DNA of 64,000 nucleotides, taken from positions 18,414,001 through 18,478,000 of the forward strand of contig CM082578.2 in NCBI GenBank assembly GCA_040954595.2. Direction: 5' to 3'. Numbering within the stretch: position 1 is the stretch's first letter; each line of letters starts with the position of its first letter. Origin of the DNA: Balanoglossus misakiensis. Its lineage: Eukaryota > Hemichordata. Position numbers and translations under genes: made by a program. The notes below the pieces were generated by a model. The model was not told the origin of the DNA. It made no database searches and saw only the letters and a program-made list of their open reading frames with translations. Shown here in pieces: positions 1-14,255 of this stretch.

Positions 1-3000
1 TAGATCTCTGTTTCCAGGGGCATTCTTCCCTATTATATTCTTTGGGTGACCAGTTCAGTCATTTTATAGCGCTATTAGTGAAGTAAATCTAACATAAAAC
101 TGTAGAATATTATACTGATAGATGGTAGTAAAAATAAACAGGTACTAGTATATAAGCTGTATCAAAAGTCAATTAGAAAAAATGAATCCAGTTTTATTTT
201 TGTTGTAAATATTTTCATGTCTGCAATGACAATTATTTATCAAAATTTTTTGGTTTCTGCTGTCTTTTAATAGAGTTGGATTTATACAAGATTCTTTTTC
301 TGCTATAATTTCAGGAGTCAGTCGTGGAAATAAAAGAAACATGTGAACATGTATAATGTGTACCTGTAAACTAATCTGTCTTGAATATTTAAACTGCATG
401 GGTGTTTTGTTTTACTGCGTTGTATTTCAACGCACTCACAGTCCCAGTCATCTATTGATTTAAATTTTTAAATTCCCGGTAAATAGATATACAAGAAACT
501 GGGATTTGTGGAACAACTTTTAATACTTGGTCGGCTGATATAACAAATGATTTGGGTAAAAACTATCCGGCCATCTGTTCTGTATGTTGAGCTCATCCAT
601 CATAAAAGATGATATTGTCTTCAGTGAACCGATCAATAGTTTATGTCTTAATTTTAGAAAAGTAAATGCTTACAGATTAGTTATTCTGCTGTGGTCTCGC
701 CCCGCTGGAGGTCGCTTCAATGGAAATAATTTTCATTAAAGAAAAAAAATTGGTTTCAAGTGATTGAAATTCTTCATTTGTAGTTGTTGCTGGCTGTTAT
801 GTGCATGCTTGTAAAATGTTCCCTCGTTGAACAATTCCCCTAGTTTGTATCCACTGCAGTTGATGACGTTTGATGCAAAACAAAAACAAATATTGTATTT
901 TTCAAAAATGAATACGGTAAAAGTGAATTCACATAACAAATACCTTGCACTGCATAAATTACAATTTACAGATTAAATTTTTTCTTTATCCATTTTGTCA
1001 ATGGAGGAATATTTTGAGCTTGGATTTTTTTTCACAACAGACTATGAATTGTCATCATTTCTGAGTAATATTGTTTGGTTACTTATGTCAACATGTAATA
1101 TAACTGAATCAGGGTAATACTGCTGTGTTACTTCTGTAAATATCTAATTTGACAAGAGTCAGGGCAATGTCAAAATGCCGTTTGGGTTATTCGCATAAGG
1201 ATTAGTCACACAACTGCAGCTGTTGTTTGTGAGACCTGAACAATTCCTTCATACGTTAAATCAGTGCGCAAATCAAACGTTGACGCTTTAAAGCAATCCT
1301 GGAAGATCTGAGTGTATATTAGTTTGAAATATAAATAGTATAAAAAGTGCCTAGATAAACATGATGTTATTAGATTTTTCAACTCAACAAAAAATCGCAA
1401 AATTGCCTTTTGGTTTTTGTTCGAATTGTAAGAGCCACCGTTTGTATCTAGACAAGTGCCTTTTTTTTCATTCAGTTATTTTACTTCAAATGGTGTTATG
1501 CTTTTGCAGGTGACTGTGTGCATGTGATTGTCAGCCATCTTTATCTATTGCACCCGTTGGATGCCGGTTTCTGCTCCGCCATAATCTTTTGCTTTCTCTC
1601 ATTTCAATCAAGACGTAAGACATGCATGACCCCAGTGCATTGTGGGAAATCCTTTGGACGTTTTTAAGTCTTCCATGGGTATGGTGTGGCTGTGCTGTCC
1701 TGGCGGTTTTAATCCTCGGTGATTAGCTTTAAAGGTCCTGACTTTTCCCGTGGGCAAGGTAAGACCTTGAGCAGGGGAAGGGGTTGTGTTCCCCAAATTG
1801 ACAACTGGATTCAAGGGGAGGGATCAATAGAGGGATTGTTGGTTCATAGGAATGATGTAATGAGATGAGACATGCTTAAATAATAGAGATCGTGTAGGTG
1901 TGTGTGTATGTGTGTGTGTTAGGGGAGATTGTCTGCAATATGAAATATGCTGTATGTTATAATGTAGCTGTTTATGTGTGTCATCATCTGTGAATAGAAA
2001 GTTATGATTAAATGTTGGTAGGGGTATGGATAATATTTGGTTGATGAGTCTGCTTAGTAAATAGAATGCCTTTGTCAGATTTCGCACCCAGATCAAGGTA
2101 ACTAAACTACAGTGTGTGCATTCAGAAGAGCCGATCATTTGGGATACATGTACCTAAATGATAGCAAGGAGAGTGAGTGATTTTATCTACGTGTAAAGCT
2201 TGACTAAACGGCAGTGATTCACAAGCGACAGGCCTTGTCGACTACTTGTTTCACTTGCATGCCAGTTGCTCTTTAGAAGTGTACATGCTAGGCTACTACA
2301 GTGAAGCTGCTCTGATTTTATTTAGGATTTTTTCCAGGGACTTTATTTTGTGTCCGTGTTTGCTTGGATATTATCTGTATATTCCCTGTTCCTTGTAGTC
2401 TCCAGTGTGGCTTTTGGTCAGACTATATGCTAGGGAGGAAGGGCTGAGCACGCTTTACGGAAAATAATGCATGTCGCAACAGCAGAATACCCTGAGCCAT
2501 GCCCCATTTTATGCAGAGGCCATGTGCGTGCATACAAATGGATTAAACCACAAAAAAGTCATGTCGGATAGGAAGATATTTGCTGGGTGTGAGTTCTGGG
2601 ATGAGGTTGTTTGAGCTATCCGACGACAGAAAGCTATGTTGCAAATTGCAAGAATGTTGGACATGGCTGCGGCGGTAACAGGGTTGTCAAGTAAGAGGCA
2701 GCAGACAGCCGTGTGTGTATGTCTGATGCTGTTTTACATGAAGTCACTTGTCAAAATATGATGCAGGGGGGAATTGGCTGGTACGTCTGATTGTGATAAT
2801 ACGAGGCATCAATCCAATGCATGTGTTAATGCCATCGGCAATTTCAGTTGTTTAATCTTTTCTTTTTCTGGTCGGAAACTGTTGAGGCCCGCATTGAAGA
2901 TTTTCCTTAACATTTTAAGATCTCTGAAGGGCCACAGTTCATCAGTATTGACGCAGAGCTGGGGGTTATACAGCTGTACACATTGCAAGTGGAATGAGGG

Positions 3001-4327
3001 GCACCCTTGAAGAAGAGGAATGTATGTGTAGCTGAGGCATTGCTGGCATTCCAAGTGCAAATACCTAAAATATAACATCTGTACAGCTGTTGTTCATGTT
3101 CATGGCCATGCAGTGATAATTCCTACACGTGTCCCCCACGCTGTCAAGAAATCTGTTTTCTGATTTATTTGCTTCTGTTTAAGTAGACTGTAAAATGATA
3201 TGTAAAGAGTAGTCGTGTTATACATTATTTTTACTGTAATTCCAATTTAAAACAAAAAACAGCATATCAAACATGCAAGGCCTGTCGTTTAACCAGATCG
3301 TTTTTCTCCAAAATGGAAAAATGGGGACATCGTAAATTGTTTGCTGGACTGTTAGTTAATACGTGAATGGATTCTGTTTTATAATGAGGGGAAGTTGTGA
3401 TGTTCTTTGAATGAGAACTTCGCTTATGAAATCTATGTGGTGTTAATTGATTGGGTTTAATTTCATGGACAAGGTGACCAGTCCGATTTGATCGAATTCC
3501 CTGTGCTGTGTTTTAGACAGCCATTTGCAGCAATGAAATTATCAAAAAATCTGATTTAATTAGCAAAATGGAAATGTAAGCTGTGGCTCTCACTTGTGTA
3601 TGCGGTACATGAAGTAATCCCCTTGCCATCTTATTTCCTGATTCTCCGGATTCGCTTCAAGTTCAACATGTAATAAATAGAATGGGGGGGGGGGGGAATA
3701 AATGAGAGAGAAAAAACTCTGATAAATCAACACGGTTTTGCCAGGGCACGGCACAACAGGAACTGTTGAACTACCCTGGTGGCCATCTGGGACTGTCTGG
3801 CTTGTGTACTTAGGTCCGCCCTGCAGAGCAACGGAGAAAGGAAAGTAGAAGTAATCAAATTAAGCGCCTGAAAAGAAAAGTGTTTTTAATCAGACGCTAC
3901 CTTTAAAACTGGTCCCCTCTATTCATTCCACAGGAGGGGGAGGTGCTGTCTTGTGATGGGATATCTAATTTATATTCAGTATACTTTAGAGAGTTGCGTG
4001 CACTGATCATATGCTAGATGTGTTCGTCTACTTTTGCAGCTTTGCACTAGCTAATGCCATATTGTGTGCAGGCAGGTAATTTCTTTAGTGTGTCGTGCGC
4101 ACAATGACCAACATGATCCCAGTTCCCTGGTCACATGTGTACATGTCCAACACCTCAACATGTGTCACTGTCACTGTCAGTGTACAGAATAACACATAGG
4201 TTGTAATGCCAGCTGAAGCAGTTTCTTCATCATCAGTCGTCTGCATGGCTGCAAGTCCATCCTCCTGTCGCGTAAAACAATCTGTGCAGAAATTCCTTAC
4301 AGGCAAATTTATGCACTTTTCTCAGTA

Positions 4328-4413
4328 TTAACCCTTCACCACCATGGTTCAGTCCAAACCCATTGTTTTCTATGGAAATGTTAGGCCTCTAAAGAGGGAA
4401 ATGGGGGTGAAAG
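4328..4413 (+). repeat. ~90-bp foldback repeat, copy 1
   Basis: The segment begins 'ttaacccttcaccaccatgg' and ends 'atgggggtgaaag'. The two ends are imperfect inverted repeats (caccaccat against atgggggtg). Related copies lie at 14155–14255 (same orientation) and 32763–32851 (reverse orientation). All three share the 'caccaccatgg' end, a central 'ttgttttcta'-like core and a purine-rich 'agagggaa' block. This is a short dispersed, non-autonomous element of unknown class. Confidence 0.6.
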
Positions 4414-5796
4414 ACTAAACATTTATTGTGATGAGCTACTGTGATTTGACGTCTGTACCGGTAGAAGTCCTGTAGAAATAATCTGAAATATGGTGACTGG
4501 TTGGTCACTCCTTTAAAAGGGGCAAACGCAATTTTTTGTGTTTTTAAAGGAATGAGAAACCATTTTTAAAGGAATGAGAAACCCTGTGTTTGCATATAAG
4601 CTCCCAAATTTTACATACATATTTGTTCAGTAATAAATATAACCGTATAAATATATGAGGTTGCAATGTGCCTTTGTTGTAAATTGCTTACTTGATGGGT
4701 TGATTTTTTACAGTGTGGTTTATCGTAGACATTTTATGATACTAGCTCTGGATTTGAGCAAATCTTGATATGAGATTCGGAGATATAGAGGAGGAGACGG
4801 AGAGAGGAAAGATTCTTTCTCCATCTTGAAAATAGCTGCCTCCCCGGGTGATTCACTCACCATGTTGATGTGATTGGTATTTCCAGCTTTTGTCGTTCAG
4901 AAGACAAAGGTCCAGAAATATGACTTTCTGGTGCTGATTGCATTTTTTATGACTGGTACATTTTATATTGTGTAACAGGTTTGGATTTAAGCTGTATTTA
5001 TCTCGCACGCGATTTTTGTGGATGTTTTTAGTGACATCTTTGACATTTAAGTAAGATGGGCCTGCCCAGGAATCATAACTTGATCACTTTCGCTACGTGA
5101 AGCATCGTTTGTTCCCTCGACATGACAACAGAAGTCATGACCGCCACGCCACGTCCATGGTTTATTAATGAGCTAAGCTAATCAAAATGTTTGATTTTGT
5201 GAATGTATAATCATACATGCATTAATATGTCTATAAATTTCTACTCGGGATAATTCAAATCAGTTCAATTTAATTCACATGGGAGAGAAAGGTTTTGTAG
5301 ATTATAATTTTTCTTGCTGACAGACAGATGACGATTTGAAAATGCATTGTGTATGTTTAACTTAAGTCACGAAACCACCTCCTTTTCCATGAAGAAGGTT
5401 GGGTGTTATCCACCTCCTGTTTTCCATGAATATGTTGTAGAACCTCCTCTTTGAAAATCAAGGTCTTCGTTAAAACACATCTGTATGGGCACTTCCCTGA
5501 AAGTTCACGCATCAGTGTTAGGGTTAGGTTATGGCTGTCAGAAGGCAAATCCTTCTCAAGGTCAGTTTTATATGAAGGTCACTCCGGGAATCTAGAAAGT
5601 GTATTTTTCCTTGATATTCATATGTATATAGTATTCTGTCTGCATTTTAATACCAGCAGGTGTGCAATTTTAAGGATCCCAGTGGTCATGTGGACACAAA
5701 TGTAAATCTAGAGAATCGTTAATGGTAATCAACTTTGACTAATATCCTGACCTCTGGAGGGGAGGGGGGAGTCACGAGTGTCTCTATGTCTGAACT

Positions 5797-5805
5797 GTCT
5801 GTCCA

Positions 5806-5838
<33 letters not shown>

Positions 5839-5841
5839 CTG
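5797..5841. repeat. CTGT microsatellite
   Basis: About ten near-perfect copies of the tetranucleotide ctgt, interrupted by one ccgt variant. Simple-sequence DNA only. Confidence 0.85.
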
Positions 5842-8800
5842 GTAAACAAACCCACAGACATACAGAAACAATATTTACTCTTCAATCATGTGACTTTGGG
5901 ATGTTGTAACGATAGCTTCTTGGCTAAATGGGGAGGGGGCATGCTCCTCATTAAAAGCAGCCCTACTCGTTGAGAAATATTGCAACCTTGTTCACTTCAG
6001 AAAAATATCAGAGAGGCCATGATAGGTATACATATAAATTTACCGGTACTGCACTGCACTGCCTGTACACATTTCAGCATCTACATACATGTTGCCTTCA
6101 AGAGCTGACTGCCATAGACATCAACGGTCACCAAGATACTGCAGAGGTGATAACTTTTATTTTTAAGAGTTGTCACAGCTCGTATAGAAGTATTGAACTG
6201 TGGAGAGGGTTATGCCAGGCCTATCAAGGTTGATAAATTCTCGAAATCACATTAAATTGATTGAGCCAAATTATGTTTCAAAATCGATGGTTGCATGTTT
6301 GCGTCTTTCTGAAGTTCATTCTTTTAACAGGATTATTGAGAATTTTTCATGGTTGATCTTGAACATGCTGTCACACAGTATATCCACCAAACTGTCACAG
6401 CAACTGTCTAGAGTCTAGCTCAATTACCGGTAGTACATGTGCATGTAAGCTTAGTCTTACATGTACAGTTCCCACTGTTCAGGCGCTGTCTTTATCATTT
6501 CTCCCTCTCTTCTTATCTACCAACAAATCATGACATGTTGATGTGACGAGTTTCAGGTTGTCATGGTAACTCCCCAGCTGCCTTGCACATTTTGCTTTTT
6601 ATGCATTCTATAATATGGACACGTCCAAAAACAGCCATCGCATATTTGTGAATTTCAATCTTAACAGCAGTGGAAATGTACACCATGGTATGGAATGAGA
6701 GAATTTATTGTGAATGTATCAGGTTTTGTCAAACCATCTATACATACAGTGCCCCACAATTGTGCTACTAGTTTTCAAATGGGGCCCCATTGATTTCATA
6801 ATTTAATAAAAGAATTCAGAATGTTGTATCTACCGAACAGTTTAAACCCCGAGGAAAGCCTGTAATCTGTTAATTGGCAGCTGGCTAATGATATTAATGT
6901 GTTGCTGAGTAACGGATGGAAAAAAATCCTAATTCATGGATGCATCTTGTTTCATGACACTCCCGAGTCTATGGCGGAATTTATTGCAGTCCACCTATAA
7001 TGTACTTTCATTCAATGTTCATTGAATTAAAAAATATAAAACTTTGTACACACATCTGGGGGTCACTCAGAAGCCACAAGATAGGAAGTTTTGAGAATTG
7101 ATGGGTTTTCATGTATTTCCCAAATTGATATGCATCTTTTAAATGGAAATAATGATTTTTGCTTTGGGGCAGATATTGAACAGATGTCTCCCTGTCTCAG
7201 AGCCAATGACGTCATCTTCACCCTGTTGGGCCAGGAAAGTTGTTTCTCATTAAGGTCCATAGGGGTGAAAAATGAACTAAACCAACATGAGACCATCCAG
7301 GGAAGCTTTTAAATGTATTGATGTGGTCAGTGACACCAGATGTTACATCGAGCGAGTGAAAAAAAATGTGTGCTGAATCAAGAGTTTTAGTTATGCTCGT
7401 TCCTGGGTAACCGCTTCACAAGTAAGATTACAATTTTTACGCCTGTGTTATTTTTATTCAACACTTGCTGTCTGGGGTTATAGTTGTAAGAAACATGGTC
7501 TTATTATTGTGGTCTTATTGAGTATTTGATTCAAACACACACAAAAAATTGCCAACAGTCTGAAGGTGTTTGTAATGTAAACTATACACATGAATTTCTT
7601 ATTGTATCTCTGTGCATTGTGATTGTGGGGAGTGTGATTCAACTATGTTGGGTAAAAAAATTGCGTATGGTTCCACAAAGAAATTCATTCTAAAACCAGA
7701 TTAGATTCCTGTATTCAGTACTGAAATAATAGTCTTCCCGTACAGGATTATTAAAATTAAATTCAGTGTTTGCGTGTAGAAGCAACGTATAGATTGTTGG
7801 TTGGTTACTGCAGTTGGTTGCATGAATGGATGCATGCGTGCATGCAAGAATGGACAGATGTGTACATGAACTACTACATGTATGTTTATGTATGTGTATG
7901 TGTGTATGTAATGTACGGGTAGCTGGAGAAACGATAGGCAGTATAATCTCTACAATGTTGTTACGCGAGTCGCTGGACTCGCACATCAGGAGACTTTACT
8001 TTTAAAAGTTTTGTCTTCTGATCCAATACGGCTGCTGTGTGGACATTTTGTTTTTATTTTTCCATGTCCGCAGTTACAGTTGAGTGGCGCATGCTTTCAT
8101 TGGTACGACTAGGATGTTTTGATCAAGTTGATGTTCTTCATTTTGCAACGATTCAATAAAAAAAGTTGACAAGGGATACATGTATAAATGTGTACATACA
8201 TGAACATGTATTGATCTCTGGCTCTATAACATCAATGTCACAGACATTTGTCATGTTCTCTGGAGGGTCATAATACCAAGCAGAGCTAATTGTAAGGTTT
8301 TAGGGGAAGCCGATACATGCATATGTACCAGTATTGGTTTCATTGCTTATAAAACAACAACAGTATCACTTGTGTGGGCGGATGGATGGCTAATGACGCA
8401 CAGAAACTAGTCATTTCCTGGGAGACTGTACTTTGCCAGAAGTGGGTTTGGTTTCATCTGCCTTGAAAAATGATAAAAAAGGGAAGGGATGTGAAACACT
8501 TTTCCTCTTTAGTAGACTTCACCTTTCCCAATAAAGTTTAGCACAAACATGACATATTTATGTAATGTCATTACAAAATTGATTTGGCATACAATGTTTG
8601 GCAAGGGAGTTGCATCTGAGATGTTGTTTGATTTGTTGTTGTGGATGAGTATTTGGTGTGTATACATGCACACTGTGTACTTGACAACTAGTGGTTAGAT
8701 AGTTGTCAATCAGTCACCATCTCAGACTCAAGTGGAAATTTGTTGTGACTTCATACTGACTTCATTACTCCCCCCCCCCCTACACACATTCGTTTACATG

Positions 8801-11076
8801 TACAATGCATTTTGTATCCAGCCTTTGTAGCATAATTATTTCAATAGAGCGTAATTTGAAAATGTCCGTCAAATAACTTTGAAGTTGTTTTGGCTATGTG
8901 TATCCAGTTATATATGTCAAGTCGGGAGATAGTGATACAAAACCTAGCCAGAGCAGACCAGGCTGCTTCGGTGCACCCAACGTAGTTTCAAAAGGTACAC
9001 AAGCTACAGATCTCATGTGTGTGTGTGTGTACATTGCTGTGTAGTACCGTTATACGATTCATACTGTGATGATCTGGTGACCTTTGAATCTTTCAGCATT
9101 ATTCGCAAGTCCTGATATATTGTTGGCAATTGTTTCCCAACAACTTGGGGATCAATGGCTGAGTGGTTTCACAGGTACTTGTAGGTGTGGTCTATGAAAA
9201 CAGGTGTTTATTGAGAAACTGTATTGTGTGAGTTTCTACTCTTTGCATCTTGTTGTATACTATACTTTCAGTACACACAAAACTGACAAATTCTATAGGT
9301 CAGTTAGTTGTTAAAGAGCCCAGTGGACTAAAAATAGTAAAAATACTATGCCCATTTTTTCAGTGTGTATTGTTCTGGGAATCAAATGCCATTTCTTGTT
9401 TAGCCAAGCGTAAGCAAGCTCTGTCAACACAACCTTGAATTCTTACAACCTTTAATTGATTTTTCTGTTTCACGCTAGGGGGTCAAATCAACATAAAAAT
9501 TGCATTGTGGGTAAAAAAGTTGACAACTCACTGAGATACTTATGTGTTTTGTTTTATGCACATCATGACTTCTTTTTTATATATGTAAAATTTTTCACAC
9601 TTACTTTTCTGCTGCAGAATTTCAGTAGCTTCCATTTGTTCAACATGGCAGTAATCCGCTATCTTGAAATTCTGGCCACCACATACATGTAAGATGGTTG
9701 CAAAAACTGAATCAGATGTATACTCAACTTTTAAGGATGTGGGAATGTGAATCCAGACTCACATTTGTCAGTATTATGACATGTCCTTCACCTTAGCTGT
9801 GTGACCTTGGCACTGATTTGTCATCATACGCCTTCTACTACGGTTATCATCTAAGCATCCCGAAACACTGATAAGAACTCCAATATAATTAGCCAGAGTA
9901 AACTGAGATTTCATTTAGTAGTACATGACTACAGGTTTTTATTGTTATTTGCACCATGCTGATTTTATGTACATGTAGGTGAGGTCACCAGAAGGACTTG
10001 CTTGGTGTGATTGATTTATATGGTTCTGCAGCATGGCAAGGCACCCATTGCCACTGTATGCATGTCAAGCAAACTTTTCAATCAAGTTCTTTGGTGATTT
10101 ACATTACCATTGTAATCTATACAAATGTACATGTAGGCAATTGACCGTGGTTGTCAAAGTGACATAAATGCAAGCGAAAGCTTGCTTGGGGAGGAAAGGA
10201 GGGAAATTTATTGCCATTATCCAGTTATAGTCTAGTCAACAGTTCAAGTCCCAATGTAACTATTTGCACAGGAATGAACTAAAATAAACTCCCAACTTCC
10301 AAGAGCAGGACGAGGTTGATAAGGTCAGGCAGGTGTGCGGATACTCCAAGATTCCCAAGCTACTTCTCGGTCGGCATTTCAGTATACCAAGGTTATCTTT
10401 CAAACTAGGCATTCCAAGTATCAAGGACTTGCAGTAAAAGTGCCTTGTATCAATGGCACTATTTTTCCTGCAGTCTCCAGCTGTCTGATGTCGCCATGAA
10501 AAAGAATCATCTGCTTCTTGATTATATAAAGCATGGACTGCATCATTTGTGGCTAAAGTGTTTGTTGAATTCTTTGTTGGAGGTTCGTCGTTACCCAGAG
10601 AGACTTCTCAAAAATAAAACGACATGCAATTTGCAGGTTCTTCTCTTTGATGGTTTTCTTTATTGAATTGATTTATGTTCCTGTCCTCTGTGTGCAAACG
10701 TGCAGTTTGTCATGTAGCAGTCCACAAGATAACTATTAATAGTACCCCAACCAAGTCACTATTCTCTCTCCAAACAAATTCTCACTAAGACAGAAATGAC
10801 AGGTATGGTTTTTTGCCTCACCTTGAAATTAAATTTACTGTAGCCAGTACTTTGGTAAAACAGGCATAAAACATGAAATAAATACTGTGAATGGCTCCAG
10901 GGTATTAGAATGTTTGTTTTCAGACCCATAAACAACAAAAATTACACCATTGTACTACACTACCCTTTACAGTTATATTTTAGACTGTAAGAGATTCACC
11001 TGTCTGTAAGTTGTTAGTAGTATGACAAACTTAGTGATAAGTGGTTAATAAATCATATGTAATGTTGGTGGTAGTG

Positions 11077-11164
11077 TAGTCCCGTGTCTAGCCGTATTTT
11101 ATCCGCTTTGCTTTGCTTTAGTTTTGGAAGCAAAATGGACAATGTACGGCTAGATACTAGACTA
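11077..11164. repeat. Short 88-bp inverted-repeat element
   Basis: The left end 'tagtcccgtgtctagccgta' and the reverse complement of the right end, 'tagtctagtatctagccgta', match at 16 of 20 positions with about 48 bp between them. This is the shape of a decayed, very small MITE. A GAT/ATC trinucleotide tract, itself an inverted repeat, follows at about 11177–11213. No target-site duplication is clear. Confidence 0.45.
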
Positions 11165-11913
11165 GTAGTACTTGTTGATGACGATGATGGTCATCATCGT
11201 CATCATCATCATCACTTCGTTAACAGTTTTTCAATCATTTAAAGACCAGCTCCTTATTACAATGTTTTCTTCCTCATAGAATTATCACCAGGTTTGTAAG
11301 AAATGGTGTAGATATTCCTCCATCGTGCATGTTTTCTCATTAACAGTTTGAAACACCTGTCTGAGTCCCATTGAGTACTTTGCCATGAGTTGCTACATTG
11401 TCAATTGCCAGACTTCTTGATCCTCAATTATTCCAACAGGTTTCAGATTTGAATGGTGAAAATACAATGAGCTCACTCTGTCTGCATCTGTTCTCTGTTG
11501 TCGTCAGTGCACTTCAGTGTCTGAAATGTAGACTCTTCACATGTTTATAATGACTAGGTACATTGTAGTGGGATAGCATCATGGTTCAGAGGATGTAGAT
11601 AATAACAGTATGCTCTTGCAATTGTGTCGTTTTGAAAAGTAACTGCAACAAATAAACAAGTTTACTTTACAAGATAAAAATTACCAGGGGAGAATTGGCG
11701 AGAAAGCAGTCTCATGTATGCTTGGTACAGCCACATATTAACATCTTGATAATGTATTGCTAAAGCTGCCTCCAGACCAGCTGTATATGTACTTTGCAAC
11801 ATCACGTAGTACACCCACAAGCAGATCCTGCCAGATATGTATATACGGTACATGTACACTGTGGAGTAATGACCCAGGTATTACAGTCATCTAAAGAATG
11901 CAAAATCAGTTGA

Positions 11914-12231
11914 TATTTAAGCAATAAAACACCCCCAGCCATGGTATATCACGAGATTTTGACCAGTTCACGACATATACGCACGAGCGATAGCGAGTGC
12001 GTATATGGAGTTGAACTGGTCAAAATCGAGTGGTATACCATGGCTGGGGGTGTTTTATTGCTATTATATTATGCCAGTATATTGAAACTTTGCATAAAAC
12101 ATTTTAAAAAGGCATTTTCTTTAACTATGATATATGACTGTGGTATATGGCTAATATATCACGGTCACGTGTCGTGTCTCGACCAATCAAATAGCGTGAT
12201 TTACACCATCAATATACTGGTATAATATAAT
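11914..12231 (+). mobile_element. 318-bp composite foldback element, copy 1
   Basis: This copy matches 53906–54223 over 318 bp with about four differences. It has two parts. Part A (11921–12061) is a 141-bp palindrome with 50-bp arms starting 'gcaataaaacacccccagcc' and an inner 11-bp inverted repeat (catatacgcac/gtgcgtatatg). Part B (about 12063–12231) is bounded by inverted repeats of about 23 bp containing 'ccagtatattga'. In this copy the arms of part A carry a few mismatches. No coding capacity is visible, so it is non-autonomous. The open frame across it is an artefact of the palindrome. Confidence 0.8.
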
Positions 12232-14154
12232 TTCCAATATATGTAACAGACACATAAAAGGAGGGAAATAGACCCCATTTGAATTTACAACTGCGAATTC
12301 ATGTAATCGTGATGAATGGCTTGCCATGGGACATATTCCTGGGTCACTTTACCTCCACTGATGCTGGATGACAATAAAATGCCTGCAATTTTCAAAGTAA
12401 ATTAAATAGTGATGGCTTTGCATGCAAAGTTACATTGACAGCATTTTAATATCTGCCGCGACGCGATGCCGACCTGGGTAGTTTGGCGTAATTACCATAG
12501 TGCAATTTGAGTGTGAGCTAGGGGGTCACAATGGATGTTTTATTTTTACCTGTGTGTGTATGTTGACATATCTTGTTTGGAAAGTCCTACTTACGTTGTC
12601 GCTTTCGCTGGATCAATCAAGCCAGTAACTGTGACCCGCTGCGGTTTGCAGTTTCATAACTTCAGCGTTTCCCCAATGGAAAACATGCCCACCATTGTGG
12701 TTTGTTGACATTTCCGAACGGGCAAAAATAATCAGAGGGTGAGGATCGAGGTAAGGTTGAGTGACAGTTTATGTGGGTGTGTATACTGTGTATGTGTATG
12801 CATTTTTATTGTGCCTTCCCCGTATTGATCGGCTGATCACAAGCCAACAATACTGCGTCAACAAAAGCCCAGTGAGACATGCCTTCTTCATGAACTGCAG
12901 TTATCTTGTCAGTGACAACACGGCCACTGTCAGTTAAACGTAAAATTATTGACATTTTACCCCGCACACCAGTTAATTATATTTCCTTGATTAATCTGGC
13001 ATAATAGTTCATTTTGTGATCCTCATTAGAGGACAAAGCCAGCTAGCTGTTCATTCTTGCTTGATTTGATCACAGCAATTAAAAATTAATTATTCTGCCA
13101 TGCCCATGGAGTATAAATCTGACATTCATTATGGCCTTTTCAATGATATATTGTTACAAAAATATCACGTACATGTATTACCTTTCTTTCCCCCTGTCTG
13201 AGGAACCTGGAAGCCCAAGTTGAGTGGCTGTCACACACAAAAAAACCTCTGACATTCGAACGGATTAGGAAGAGATCAAACTATTTAGAGAAAGAAAATT
13301 GGGCAGACTGTCTTTCAGAAACTGATTCATTGTGAAACCATGGAGTCAGTGATGTTTATAATCCTTGTGGGTGACCTTACCCCCTTTATTGGCTTTCTCT
13401 TGACAGTTTGTCAGAGGTCAGAGGTCAAAAGAGGGAGCAACCAGAAAGCATTAAATGATAAACATGTCCAGGTGCATTTGTTTTATGTGATAACTGCAGT
13501 GATATGACTTAGTTGTAATTGCAGATGTATAAATCAGGGAATCAGGGATTTTAAAGAGCAGTTTGATTGGGGAAACAGAAAATAATCCTCTTAAATCATT
13601 TACCTTTTTGAGATGAAATCTAGAAATAGAAACTTGTTTTGCAAATAATGTAGTCTTGTTTCCCCCTGAAGGTATCACAATTTTTTTTCAGCCAAGGACC
13701 AATGGTTGCCGATTTGAGTCTGGGAGTTTCATTGTTCATTTTCCTAATGATTTTATTAGTCTGTGTATTTTAAAGTCTTTGCTGATTTGTTGTTGTGGAA
13801 TTTGATTTCATCAATGTTGTGATATTGCTACTGTTCTATATGTCACCTTTTCAACCAGATCACAGTACGCGATGATCCCTGCAAACAGTTGGGATATGCT
13901 ACGCTGCTAGTGTATGTTGTGGTGAAAAGGTCAGCGCTTTGATTTCTTTATGGCACATTTTCTTTTAAGATGTAGTCACCATGCTGATATTAAAATACAG
14001 ATACTGCATTACATTTTATCTGTTGTCTTTGCGGATCAGTTGCATACGTTGATATAGTATATATGTAATTTTTCCCATCAAGCAAGGCGTGCTACGCAAT
14101 ATTCAATGTGGCAGACTCATTGCGAGACTGAGAATAAGAACTTGTACCTGATTA

Positions 14155-14255
14155 ACCTTTAACCCCTTCACCACCATGGTCCAGTTAGTCCAAAACAATT
14201 ATTTTCTATGGGAAGGTTGGACCTCTACAGAGGGAACTGATTGGTGAAAGGGTGA
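14155..14255 (+). repeat. ~90-bp foldback repeat, copy 2
   Basis: This is the same family as 4328–4413 and 32763–32851. It starts 'ttaaccccttcaccaccatg', has the 'attttctatggga' core, and ends with 'gagggaactgattggtgaaa'. Divergence between copies suggests an old family. Confidence 0.6.

Larger units (their letters stand above)
1..11076. other. Non-coding stretch (ATP2B upstream/5' intron or intergenic)
   Basis: I see no coding exon here. The reading frames present are short, lack recognisable domains and are not joined by consistent splice sites. Low-complexity tracts include a G run at about 3684–3696, a tetranucleotide (CTGT)n tract at about 5800–5841, a C run near 8769–8780 and short GT tracts near 1900 and 9018. 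A 21-bp unit containing 'aaaggaatgagaaacc' is repeated in tandem at about 4542–4583. A foldback repeat at 4328–4413 is listed separately. Because the first coding ATP2B exon starts after a splice acceptor, an untranslated exon of that gene could lie here, but I cannot place it. Confidence 0.6.
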
